A stretch of 6,700 nt of DNA from Desulfobacca acetoxidans (GCA_022736495.1 DZCR01000167.1:1-6700), one strand, 5' to 3'; counted from the first letter of the stretch, positions 1 through 5,644 are shown. Notes: generated from the sequence alone by a model not told the origin. A program made the numbers and translations.

Positions 1-112
1 GGGCCTCGGCCTCGTCTTCTCCCTGGGTGATAGCCTCGGGGATGTCCGGGAATGTCACCACAAAGCCGCCTTCCTCCTGCGGTTCAAGATGTACGGGATA
101 GACCAACATCAT
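1..112 (-). CDS. hicB: HicB family antitoxin, N-terminal fragment cut by the window edge
   Basis: The minus strand encodes about 37 residues starting MMLVYPVHLEP, continuing through GGFVVTFPDIPEAITQG and into an acidic EDEAEA stretch before the window ends. The pattern of a short beta strand, then F-V-V-T-F-P-D-I-P and a glycine-acidic turn is the hallmark of the HicB partial RNase H fold, which binds and neutralises HicA and, with its C-terminal DNA-binding part (outside the window), usually represses the operon. Two adjacent ATG codons (112 and 109) could both serve as start. An AGGAGG box at 119-124 lies 6 nt from the first and 9 nt from the second, so the first is slightly preferred. It lies 10 nt downstream of hicA, in the classical toxin-first order of hicAB loci. 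Whether the antitoxin is full length cannot be seen. Confidence 0.85.
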   Translation of the reverse strand, partial: MMLVYPVHLEPQEEGGFVVTFPDIPEAITQGEDEAEA

Positions 113-122
113 ATAACACCTC

Positions 123-311
123 CTATTTCAGGCCAAGGGCCTTCTTGATCCCCTCGACAGTTCCTTTCTTCAGGTCAACGCCTGAGCCGTGCATGGGCAG
201 ATCGGTCTTCTTCTCGCAAAACTTCACGATAATATGGCCCGAGCCACCCCGCTTTGCCTCAAAGACGCATCCCTGTTTCGCCAGCCAGCGTTTGAATTCC
301 ATGCTATTCAT
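123..311 (-). CDS. hicA: HicA type II toxin, double-stranded-RNA-binding-fold mRNA interferase
   Basis: This 62-residue protein has the HicA layout. An N-terminal helix (EFKRWLAKQG, residues 5-14) is followed by two strands with the signature GGSGHIIVKF (22-31), whose His26 is the expected catalytic histidine. The basic KK (34-35), the LPMHG strand (38-42) and a final helix starting GTVEGIKKALGLK (50-62) complete it. Known members cut mRNA and tmRNA and arrest growth until HicB binds them. The length matches the family (about 58-65 aa), and no part appears missing, so the toxin is probably functional. ATG 311 is chosen because the residues before EFKRWL match the usual family N-terminus in number. 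Met4 at 302 is an alternative, since the promoter lies very close to ATG 311. The stop codon TAG overlaps the hicB ribosome binding site, implying coupled translation. Identification rests on motif and partner gene. Confidence 0.93.
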   Translation of the reverse strand: MNSMEFKRWLAKQGCVFEAKRGGSGHIIVKFCEKKTDLPMHGSGVDLKKGTVEGIKKALGLK

Positions 312-317
312 GTTTTC

Positions 318-346
318 TTTGTATACTTATTTGTGCATAAAGTCAA
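318..346 (-). promoter_or_regulatory. Probable hicAB promoter
   Basis: On the minus strand, TTGACT (341-346) is separated by 17 nt from TACAAA (318-323), or by 15 nt from TATACA (320-325). The segment contains the small palindrome GTATAC, a possible part of a HicB operator. The predicted transcript would start almost at ATG 311, giving a very short or absent leader. Only weak A-rich sequence (AAAGAAAA) precedes that ATG, so translation could be leaderless or could use Met4. The promoter call is moderate; the operator idea is inference. Confidence 0.55.
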
Positions 347-381
347 GACTCTTTCCTGTACCAGTTTTCTAAACTACAGAT

Positions 382-400
382 CGTAATTTGGAGCGTAATT
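382..400. repeat. Two imperfect 12-bp direct repeats (CGTAATT units)
   Basis: CGTAATTTGGAG (382-393) is followed immediately by CGTAATTGGGGT (394-405), sharing CGTAATT with a 12-bp period. The second copy runs into the inverted repeat at 401-438, so this may be the flank or duplicated edge of that element. It is too short to interpret alone. Confidence 0.45.
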
Positions 401-438
401 GGGGTCAGAGTAACAAGAGCAAGACTTACTCCGTCCCC
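401..438. repeat. Imperfect inverted repeat, likely REP-like dispersed element
   Basis: The left arm GGGGTCAGAGTAA (401-413) pairs with the right arm TTACTCCGTCCCC (426-438) at 11 of 13 positions, around a 12-nt loop CAAGAGCAAGAC. The two-armed form with GGGG...GAGTAA ends resembles short palindromic elements that I recall near REP-associated tyrosine transposase (Y1_Tnp) genes in proteobacteria. No transposase is present here, so it would be a stand-alone copy. There is no T-run, so it is not an intrinsic terminator. The palindrome is directly visible; the class assignment is inference. Confidence 0.55.
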
Positions 439-448
439 TATTGATGAA

Positions 449-491
449 CCACAGATAAACACAGACGCTCTTTGCTTATGATCTGTGTTTA
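449..491. repeat. Extragenic repeat with CACAGATAAACACAGA motif and inverted partner
   Basis: CCACAGATAAACACAGAC (449-466) holds two CACAGA units and is followed by the inverted copy TCTGTGTTTA (482-491), which pairs perfectly with TAAACACAGA (456-465), leaving a 16-nt loop. ACCACAGATAAACACAGA-type sequence is a widely seen intergenic repeat in bacterial genomes. It lies between the 3' end of the large membrane protein gene and the hicAB promoter, adjoining the inverted repeat at 401-438 and the hairpin at 494-529. Confidence 0.6.
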
Positions 492-493
492 CG

Positions 494-529
494 TTACGGC
501 TTCTTATGCCGTTCACGAAAGTGCCGTAA
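494..529. repeat. Hairpin with TTACGGC / GCCGTAA arms
   Basis: TTACGGC (494-500) pairs perfectly with GCCGTAA (523-529), with a 22-nt loop that itself holds GCCGT (508-512), able to pair with ACGGC (496-500) as an alternative. It abuts the repeat ending at 491 and overlaps the base of the long hairpin starting at 528, so all three probably belong to one compound intergenic element. Confidence 0.5.
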
Positions 530-567
530 GGCTGGAACCCAGGCAGTGCATGGGCTCCAGCCTTTTT
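528..567 (+). terminator. Long hairpin with T-run on the plus strand
   Basis: AAGGCTGGAACCCA (528-541) and TGGGCTCCAGCCTT (551-564) form a 14-bp stem with one A-C mismatch and a 9-nt loop. On the plus strand it runs into TTTTT (563-567), the form of a rho-independent terminator. No plus-strand gene is seen upstream. On the minus strand it lies 17 nt past the stop of the large membrane protein gene but then has only two Ts, so it could stop that transcript only weakly. It may be a repeat copy carrying a terminator rather than the dedicated terminator of any gene here. Confidence 0.6.
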
Positions 568-584
568 CTATGATCCAGTCGGCT

Positions 585-3500
585 TTACCCTTCTTGATTC
601 TCCTGTTTCGCTTTGTCCTTTTCTCCTTTCTTTCTCGGACTGCTGTCCCAGAGCTTCGGTTCGCTCATGATCTTCCATCCCCATTGCAGCAATCTGAGCA
701 AGGTGAGGGAGATCCACAGGGCCCAGGCCAGCATTGCCAGACGGTAGGCGAGCATGGGGATGGAGACAAGCCAGGCTGTTGGCAGATAGTGGTCGCAGCC
801 GTCTTGATACCAGCGCAGGGTGCTGCTGTTTGAGCCGTTGCCGATAATGTTCATGTCGGGGTGGCCCAGGAGGCCTTGACTGATGGCCCAGACCAGGGCG
901 ATCATGGCAAGTACGGTCAAGAATCCGAGGCCAAGTTGGATGAGGTTGAAGGAGTTGCGGTCGATGTCACTCCTGATCTTCTGGCGGAAGTGCAGGGCGA
1001 TGAGCCAACCCACGACCAGCAGGCAACTGAACAGATTGCTCATGCTCATCCCGATACCCAACAATAAAAGCTGATAAAAACGAAGGGGGGTGAGGCCGGT
1101 TTTGCCTATGGCCAAGGCCACCAGGATAACCACCAGGAGTGTTGACCAGTAGAGAATGGCTGGCCCCATAAGCGGCCCGCCCAAGAATAAAGGCCAGCGG
1201 TTTTGCGGCAGGCTCATCTCGATTACCCCGTTGACGCTTTCGGCGCCGAGATCAATCCGGGGCGTGGTGTACACAACAGAGAGGCCCGTGGGCTCCCGCC
1301 ATTCCAGAGAAACGTCCTGCTTGCCCGGGGTGATTGGCAGGGAGATCTTGTTCCCATCCTGCCGGAGTTGTTGGACACTGCCGTTAATGGTGGCCTTCTG
1401 GAGTTGGGCCGTCGTCGGCAGGGTGATGGTGTGCTGGCCGCCTTGGCTGCTGCGGATTGATAACTGCAAGGTGCTGTCCGTTGCCCTTTTCCCGGGCCGC
1501 ACCTGGAGCAGGCTCCGGTCAATGGTCAAGGTCTGGCCCGCGACCCCCGTAGGCCGTGAAATCACGAGTTTGACTTCATCATTCGGCCAGGGGTGCCAGG
1601 TTGGGTACCAGCGTGAGCCCTGCTGATGGAGAATGACCGGAATCCCCTCGTTTGCCAGGTGATAGATCGGGCTGACATCTACCCGCCAGATCTCGGTCCA
1701 TTGGTCGGTTTGCGGATGTTTGAGGAGAATCTGATCGCTTTTGTCAAGAACCGATTCCCAGCGGAGTTCGCTGCCTTCGGCATCAAGATTGACCTTGGCC
1801 TGTCCGTTTTCGACGCGGACACCTTCTGTGACCACCGATTCCCCTGGCAGGAGCGGGATGCTCAGGACAATAGCCGAGCCGGTGGGGCTGATCCTGCTGA
1901 TCCGGGTTTCCACCTTCCAGGTCAGTCCCAGGAGCAGGGTCCGTTCGATAAGGACAAATGGTGGGAGGATGCCGGTTTCGAGGATCTGGGCGGAATTATC
2001 CTTTTGCGCGTTCGTGTCCGCTATGCGCTTGAACAGGAGCTGATTGTCGGCTACGCCCTCATTGACCCCCTCAACGTTCCAGCCCTGGGCCTCAATGGTG
2101 GTATAATGCGGTCGCATGGGCAGGGGGAGTTGGATACTGTTCTGTTGTGGGAGCTTGCCTTGCAACTGGATTTGATGTCTGCCCGCCGGGGTCAGGAGCC
2201 AGAGTTGCTGTTCGATTCTGAGCAGAGCGGCTGTCGGTTTGTTATCGACCATGACCTGCTGCGGCAACCAGTGTTGAGCGTTGCCGGGCAGGGGAATGGC
2301 CCCGTCAAGCTGGCTGTCCACGGTCATGTTCAAGGCAAGGGACTCGGGGGTAATGGTCACCGCCATAGTCGAAATATCGGCGCAGTCGGGAAAACAATCC
2401 GCCTTTTCGAGGAGGCGGGCGCGGAGCTGTTCAAGGAGCTCCGGCGTCGGGATGTCATTCGCTTGCGCTGGGCCAGGGCAGTACAGGCATCCCAGGAAAA
2501 GCGGAAGGACAAAAATGGTCTTCCAGGCGGGCAGGCTCCAGCCCTTGCCGCGTCGCCAGGTGATCCCCGTCATCCCGGCGCCAAGCAGGAGCATCAACGC
2601 CACCCGCACAAAGGCCAAGGCCAGATTGACCTTTGGCCCGATCAGGGTCAGGTGTATCTGCTGGTTGCGCTGTACCGGCCCTGACCAGCTCATGGCTATC
2701 TGATTCCAGTGCCAGGCCGGAAGTCCGGGCCCGGTCTGCTGGATCATTGAGGGGTCATACTGCGCCACCTGACTTTGATACGAGGAGGCGTAAGGCGTTG
2801 CCAACCGGCCCTTTAACTTGGGGCTTGGCGGGGCCATGCTTGCCACGGTCTCTTCTGATGCTGATCCCTCGCCCTCTATCGCTAATTTTTTTCTTGGAGT
2901 ATCTTTGTCCATCATCATAGGTGTTGCGGCTGGTTGAGGGCTTGGCGGTGCAACATCCGCCTTCTGTACCATTCCTGCCTTTCGCTCGGCTTCTAATAAC
3001 CTCTGCCCATCGTGCGGGGTGATCGTGTTATAAGGCTTTTCTAATTGCGGATAAATCCCCACCCGCAACTGGTTGATGGCAAAGGGGATGGCAATGGAGA
3101 TCAAAATCAGGATTGCGCCAGCCTGATATGCCTTGATAGCTCCCCTGAACTTCCCGACCGGCAGGTGACGCAGCAACGCCACCCCGATCAGCAACGCCAG
3201 CCAGACCCAGCGCGGGGCTCCCGACTCATGATAACTGAGGGTGTAGGAGAGAAAGGCGATGATGGTCAGTGGCGGGCTTGCGTAAAGCCTGGCCACTGCC
3301 AGGGTGAAGATAATGACCAGAAAAAAGTCGAGCAGGCTCCAGCGGGCAACCCAGGTATCGGCAATGGAATCAATGCCGGTGGCGTTTACTAATTTCCAGC
3401 CCGGCGGCAGGTTCAGGACTCCTGAGACCTTCTGGAAGTCAATGTCCCAACCGGTGGCGGGAATGGTTGAGACGGTCATTACCGGGGTGGGACAGGCACT

Positions 3501-4799
3501 GTCGGCCTTGAGCTGTAACTGCCCTTCCCTGACTTCAATTCCGGCCTTGTCGCTGCCGGCCTGTTTGGTGATAAATTGCTCCTGATTGTTGACGACCGCC
3601 TGGCCAAGGATAATTGGGGGCGCCATTTCCAGCCGCCAGCCGTTATTTTTTTGGCCGCTGATGGTGTCCTCAAGGGTGTAGCCGGAGCCGTCAAAATGGA
3701 GCCAGAGCTTGCGCTGCAAACTCAATTGGTCGGGAGGAGGCTGGGCGGCGCCGCGTCTGGTCTCTTTGATGTGCAGAGGGGTAGGGATGCTGCCCGTATC
3801 TTTTCCGACTGTCGGGAGCCGGTAGGCAGGCAAGGTGCGCCATTCTTCCGGCATGGCGGTCTGGGTTGGGTCAATCGGGGTTGCCCCTGAAAGCTCTACC
3901 GCGCGCAGATCAGAATGGGCCTGGAAGGAGATAATCTCTTCGCTTGGCCAGAAGCCGTCATCGGGCTGGTTTGCCTGGTAGCCTGTGAGTGGCCCAAGTT
4001 GCCTGGCGGTAAGGCGGATACTCCATTGTCCCGGTCGCACCTGGACTCGCAGGCGACCATCCGGCTCCAAACGGGCGGGAAGGTCGCTGGTAAGAGTTAG
4101 GGGAATGAGCTGATCTGGTGCTAACACCGGCCCCAAGACCACCTCTCGGGCCGCTCCGCCGCTGTCTATCTTGAGCACAGTCACGATTCGCGCCGGGATG
4201 GTATCGTCGAGGAGGCGGAAGGTTTGCAGGCTCAGGCTGTTTTCAATCTTCTCCGGCTTCGGTTGCGACGCCTTGAGCCAGAGACGGCTGTCACTGTCGA
4301 GATTGGGGAAGTCAATGATCTGGCCCTGGAGGATGAGAGAGACAATACCGGTATGGGCGGGGATGGAGAGATATTCGGGAAATATTGACCATTGCAGGCG
4401 ACCGCTGATTTCATGGCTGCCGCTTGCCACCCGGATCTTGGGAGCGCCCTCCCTGTTCATGACCAGGGCTGTCTGGCCGTTTATCTTGACCTCGGTTGGC
4501 CAATGGTCGTTAGCGCCCGGGAGCTGCACCCAGCGTTCATGCAATACCTGCCATTGCTGACGAAAGGTGGCGCCCTGATCGTTCACCTTGATCTCAAGGC
4601 GTGAAGGCCAGTCGCAATGGAGGGCTGCGGCATCATTGTAGGAAGGCGGGCACAGCAGTTCTTCTTCATGGCCATGGAGAACCCAGTCCACCCAAGGGGT
4701 TAGGGGTGCCGGGGTTTTGACCCCTTGCTCGGCATGGGCAGCCTGCACGAAAAAGCAGGTGACAAGAAGTACCAACAGGATTCTGGCGTTGACGTTCAT
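585..4799 (-). CDS. Large exported, multi-pass envelope protein of unknown function with two homologous halves
   Basis: I do not recognise a named family. ATG 4799 is chosen over the upstream in-frame GTG 4901 because AAGGAGA lies 8 nt before it and the protein then opens with a signal peptide (residues 1-23, ending AAHA). The product has 1404 residues. Residues about 24-480 are beta-rich and presumably periplasmic. Membrane segments lie near 487-503, 508-523, 530-545 and 559-577. A Pro/Met/Ser-rich linker (about 612-690) ends in QTGPGLPAWHWN. Two more hydrophobic segments follow at 724-744 and 760-776, the second ending GPAQA like a signal peptide. A second beta-rich domain (about 781-1205) precedes further membrane spans near 1211-1231, 1241-1270, 1287-1308 and 1341-1371, and a short basic tail. 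Cys50/Cys62 plus LPGANDHWP (93-101) in the first half match Cys802/Cys806 plus LPGNAQHWLP (837-846) in the second, indicating internal duplication. No catalytic motif is visible. It is probably transcribed alone; an envelope-structural or sensing role is only a guess. Confidence 0.93.
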   Translation of the reverse strand: MNVNARILLVLLVTCFFVQAAHAEQGVKTPAPLTPWVDWVLHGHEEELLCPPSYNDAAALHCDWPSRLEIKVNDQGATFRQQWQVLHERWVQLPGANDHWPTEVKINGQTALVMNREGAPKIRVASGSHEISGRLQWSIFPEYLSIPAHTGIVSLILQGQIIDFPNLDSDSRLWLKASQPKPEKIENSLSLQTFRLLDDTIPARIVTVLKIDSGGAAREVVLGPVLAPDQLIPLTLTSDLPARLEPDGRLRVQVRPGQWSIRLTARQLGPLTGYQANQPDDGFWPSEEIISFQAHSDLRAVELSGATPIDPTQTAMPEEWRTLPAYRLPTVGKDTGSIPTPLHIKETRRGAAQPPPDQLSLQRKLWLHFDGSGYTLEDTISGQKNNGWRLEMAPPIILGQAVVNNQEQFITKQAGSDKAGIEVREGQLQLKADSACPTPVMTVSTIPATGWDIDFQKVSGVLNLPPGWKLVNATGIDSIADTWVARWSLLDFFLVIIFTLAVARLYASPPLTIIAFLSYTLSYHESGAPRWVWLALLIGVALLRHLPVGKFRGAIKAYQAGAILILISIAIPFAINQLRVGIYPQLEKPYNTITPHDGQRLLEAERKAGMVQKADVAPPSPQPAATPMMMDKDTPRKKLAIEGEGSASEETVASMAPPSPKLKGRLATPYASSYQSQVAQYDPSMIQQTGPGLPAWHWNQIAMSWSGPVQRNQQIHLTLIGPKVNLALAFVRVALMLLLGAGMTGITWRRGKGWSLPAWKTIFVLPLFLGCLYCPGPAQANDIPTPELLEQLRARLLEKADCFPDCADISTMAVTITPESLALNMTVDSQLDGAIPLPGNAQHWLPQQVMVDNKPTAALLRIEQQLWLLTPAGRHQIQLQGKLPQQNSIQLPLPMRPHYTTIEAQGWNVEGVNEGVADNQLLFKRIADTNAQKDNSAQILETGILPPFVLIERTLLLGLTWKVETRISRISPTGSAIVLSIPLLPGESVVTEGVRVENGQAKVNLDAEGSELRWESVLDKSDQILLKHPQTDQWTEIWRVDVSPIYHLANEGIPVILHQQGSRWYPTWHPWPNDEVKLVISRPTGVAGQTLTIDRSLLQVRPGKRATDSTLQLSIRSSQGGQHTITLPTTAQLQKATINGSVQQLRQDGNKISLPITPGKQDVSLEWREPTGLSVVYTTPRIDLGAESVNGVIEMSLPQNRWPLFLGGPLMGPAILYWSTLLVVILVALAIGKTGLTPLRFYQLLLLGIGMSMSNLFSCLLVVGWLIALHFRQKIRSDIDRNSFNLIQLGLGFLTVLAMIALVWAISQGLLGHPDMNIIGNGSNSSTLRWYQDGCDHYLPTAWLVSIPMLAYRLAMLAWALWISLTLLRLLQWGWKIMSEPKLWDSSPRKKGEKDKAKQENQEG

Positions 4800-4807
4800 G
4801 GGTTGTT

Positions 4808-4814
4808 TCTCCTT
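4808..4814 (-). promoter_or_regulatory. Ribosome binding site that fixes the start of the large membrane protein
   Basis: On the minus strand AAGGAGA stands 8 nt before ATG 4799. The longer in-frame start (GTG 4901) coincides with the predicted promoter -10 region, so it cannot be used if that promoter is correct. Confidence 0.8.
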
Positions 4815-4893
4815 GTGTACATCTTGATTGAGAAATTGCATAATCAAGTAGCTGCTCTTGTCCCTGTTTGCAAGAGGCTCTTCCGAATCCTTT

Positions 4894-4921
4894 ATTATCA
4901 CGCAAATCAGAATTTTTTCAA
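4894..4921 (-). promoter_or_regulatory. Probable sigma70-type promoter of the large membrane protein gene
   Basis: On the minus strand TTGAAA (4916-4921) is followed after 16 nt by GATAAT (4894-4899), each matching five of six consensus bases. Transcription would start near 4887 and leave a leader of about 88 nt before ATG 4799. The -35 box lies in a tandem TGAAAAAATT repeat. No riboswitch-like structure was recognised in the leader. Confidence 0.6.
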
Positions 4922-4930
4922 ATTTTTTCA
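4911..4930. repeat. Tandem 10-bp repeat over the promoter
   Basis: AATTTTTTCA occurs twice in a row (4911-4920 and 4921-4930). The junction of the two units forms the -35 box of the predicted minus-strand promoter, and the A/T tracts recur at about one helical turn, as in upstream elements or bent DNA. It may equally be chance in AT-rich sequence. Confidence 0.6.
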
Positions 4931-4967
4931 GGTCTCTCCACTATTATTTTCTCTCCATTTTTTTGAC

Positions 4968-5009
4968 AAAAAAAAAGGGGGGTGATACCAAAACGGTATC
5001 ACCCCCCTT
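4968..5009 (-). terminator. Rho-independent terminator of dsrC
   Basis: A perfect 15-bp stem (4975-4989 with 4995-5009, including six consecutive G-C pairs) closes a 5-nt loop. On the minus strand it is followed by an uninterrupted run of nine Ts (4968-4976, two of them in the stem). It begins 28 nt past the dsrC stop. No T-run exists on the other side, so it acts for the minus strand only. Its strength would insulate the downstream large gene from dsrC transcription. Confidence 0.95.
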
Positions 5010-5037
5010 GACGAGGCAGGTAAATCAAACGGTAAGC

Positions 5038-5355
5038 TTATACGCAACCGGTTGGTTTAGGAAGGCCAGCCATTTTACAGGCTCCCTTACCAGGACCAGA
5101 TGGGAACAGCTCATAGATTCTCTTCAATGGAAAACCAGTGGCCTTGGACAGAATACGCACCATAGGAGCGATACCATTCTTCTTGTAATATTCTTGAAGG
5201 GCATCAATAACCTTGCTGTGCTCGTCAGTCATCTCGCCGATTCCCTCAACACCCTTTACGTAGTCAACCCAGTTCTGGTCAAACTCTTTGGAATTGAGCA
5301 GGAATCCGTCTTCATCAACCTCAAATTTGGAACCATTGTGTTCTAATGTAGGCAT
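5038..5355 (-). CDS. dsrC: DsrC, sulfur-carrier partner of dissimilatory sulfite reductase
   Basis: This 105-residue cytoplasmic protein carries the DsrC/TusE family features end to end. They are FEVDEDGFLL (11-20), the helix with YYKKNGIAPMVRILSK (56-71) and the flexible C-terminal arm FPSGPGKGACKMAGLPKPTGCV (84-105). Both redox cysteines, Cys93 and the penultimate Cys104, are present. Their presence marks true DsrC, not a TusE or RspA-like homologue that has lost one. In sulfate reducers DsrC takes the sulfur from sulfite at the siroheme of DsrAB as a trisulfide between these cysteines, which the membrane complex DsrMKJOP is thought to reduce. ATG 5355 is supported by AAGGAGG 5 nt upstream. 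Length equals that of characterised sulfate-reducer DsrC. The gene has its own promoter and terminator, consistent with the usual stand-alone, highly expressed dsrC. No dsrAB or dsrMK gene is in the window. Confidence 0.97.
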   Translation of the reverse strand: MPTLEHNGSKFEVDEDGFLLNSKEFDQNWVDYVKGVEGIGEMTDEHSKVIDALQEYYKKNGIAPMVRILSKATGFPLKRIYELFPSGPGKGACKMAGLPKPTGCV

Positions 5356-5360
5356 GTTAC

Positions 5361-5367
5361 CCTCCTT
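5361..5367 (-). promoter_or_regulatory. Strong Shine-Dalgarno of dsrC
   Basis: AAGGAGG on the minus strand lies 5 nt before ATG 5355 and is a full complement to the 16S rRNA 3' end. This fits the high expression expected of DsrC and fixes its start. Confidence 0.9.
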
Positions 5368-5376
5368 GCGAAAAAT

Positions 5377-5405
5377 ATTATAATGTGGTTTGCACCGTTT
5401 CTGAA
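5377..5405 (-). promoter_or_regulatory. Sigma70-type promoter of dsrC
   Basis: On the minus strand TTCAGA (5400-5405, four of six consensus) is separated by exactly 17 nt from a perfect TATAAT (5377-5382). The predicted start is near 5370, giving a leader of only about 15 nt made up mostly of the ribosome binding site. AT-rich sequence continues upstream. Confidence 0.8.
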
Positions 5406-5433
5406 CTTCGATTTATAGCCTAAAATTTATGAA

Positions 5434-5503
5434 CTAAAAAATGATTTTGCCTTATTACTATAGGCAATTTGGTTTGTCAAGTGAATGGGGAATCATTTTT
5501 TAG
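5434..5503. repeat. 13-bp perfect inverted repeat enclosing a smaller stem-loop
   Basis: CTAAAAAATGATT (5434-5446) is the exact reverse complement of AATCATTTTTTAG (5491-5503), separated by 44 nt. Directly inside, TTGCCT (5447-5452) pairs with AGGCAA (5462-5467). The right arm overlaps the first two bases of the hairpin at 5502-5555, so the structures touch. The element lies about 30 bp upstream of the dsrC -35 box, so it could be a regulatory site or an end of a small mobile element. Its function is unknown. Confidence 0.65.
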
Positions 5504-5555
5504 AGTCCGTTATAAAAAGAGCAAAGCCGTTCTTGCTCTTTTTATAACGGACTCT
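5502..5555. terminator. 23-bp perfect hairpin, probable bidirectional terminator
   Basis: The arms 5502-5524 and 5533-5555 pair without mismatch around the 8-nt loop AGCCGTTC. The inner stem AGAGCAA/TTGCTCT is followed by TTTTT on both strands, so either strand can fold into a short stem plus T-run, the form of an intrinsic terminator. On the minus strand it lies 90 nt past the cbiK stop and is the best candidate for ending that transcript. The additional outer stem (GAGTCCGTTATA / TATAACGGACTC) goes beyond what a terminator needs. Confidence 0.6.
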
Positions 5556-5558
5556 TAT

Positions 5559-5606
5559 GCCGCATCCAGGAAACAGCAATCCTTACCGCTGTTTCCTGGA
5601 TGCGGC
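5559..5606. repeat. 19-bp perfect hairpin adjacent to the terminator-like hairpin
   Basis: The arms 5559-5577 (GCCGCATCCAGGAAACAGC) and 5588-5606 pair perfectly around a 10-nt loop AATCCTTACC. Only TAT (5556-5558) separates it from the hairpin at 5502-5555. There is no T-run, so it is not a stand-alone intrinsic terminator. It could stabilise the 3' end of the cbiK mRNA, or be part of a dispersed palindromic repeat. Confidence 0.75.
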
Positions 5607-5644
5607 GAGTGGCAAATCATTTCTGCCGACGATCACATAAAATG

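Noticed and set aside
52..386. Plus-strand open frames over the hicAB region
   Set aside because: They are antisense to two small genes with clear HicA and HicB signatures and have no ribosome binding site.
1626..2684. Plus-strand open frame of 352 codons, antisense to the large membrane protein
   Set aside because: It lies wholly inside a better supported gene, has a composition typical of the reverse of a moderately GC-rich coding frame, and shows no domain or ribosome binding site.
4800..4901. Upstream GTG start extending the large membrane protein by 34 residues
   Set aside because: The extension hides the signal peptide, lacks a good ribosome binding site and overlaps the predicted -10 box.
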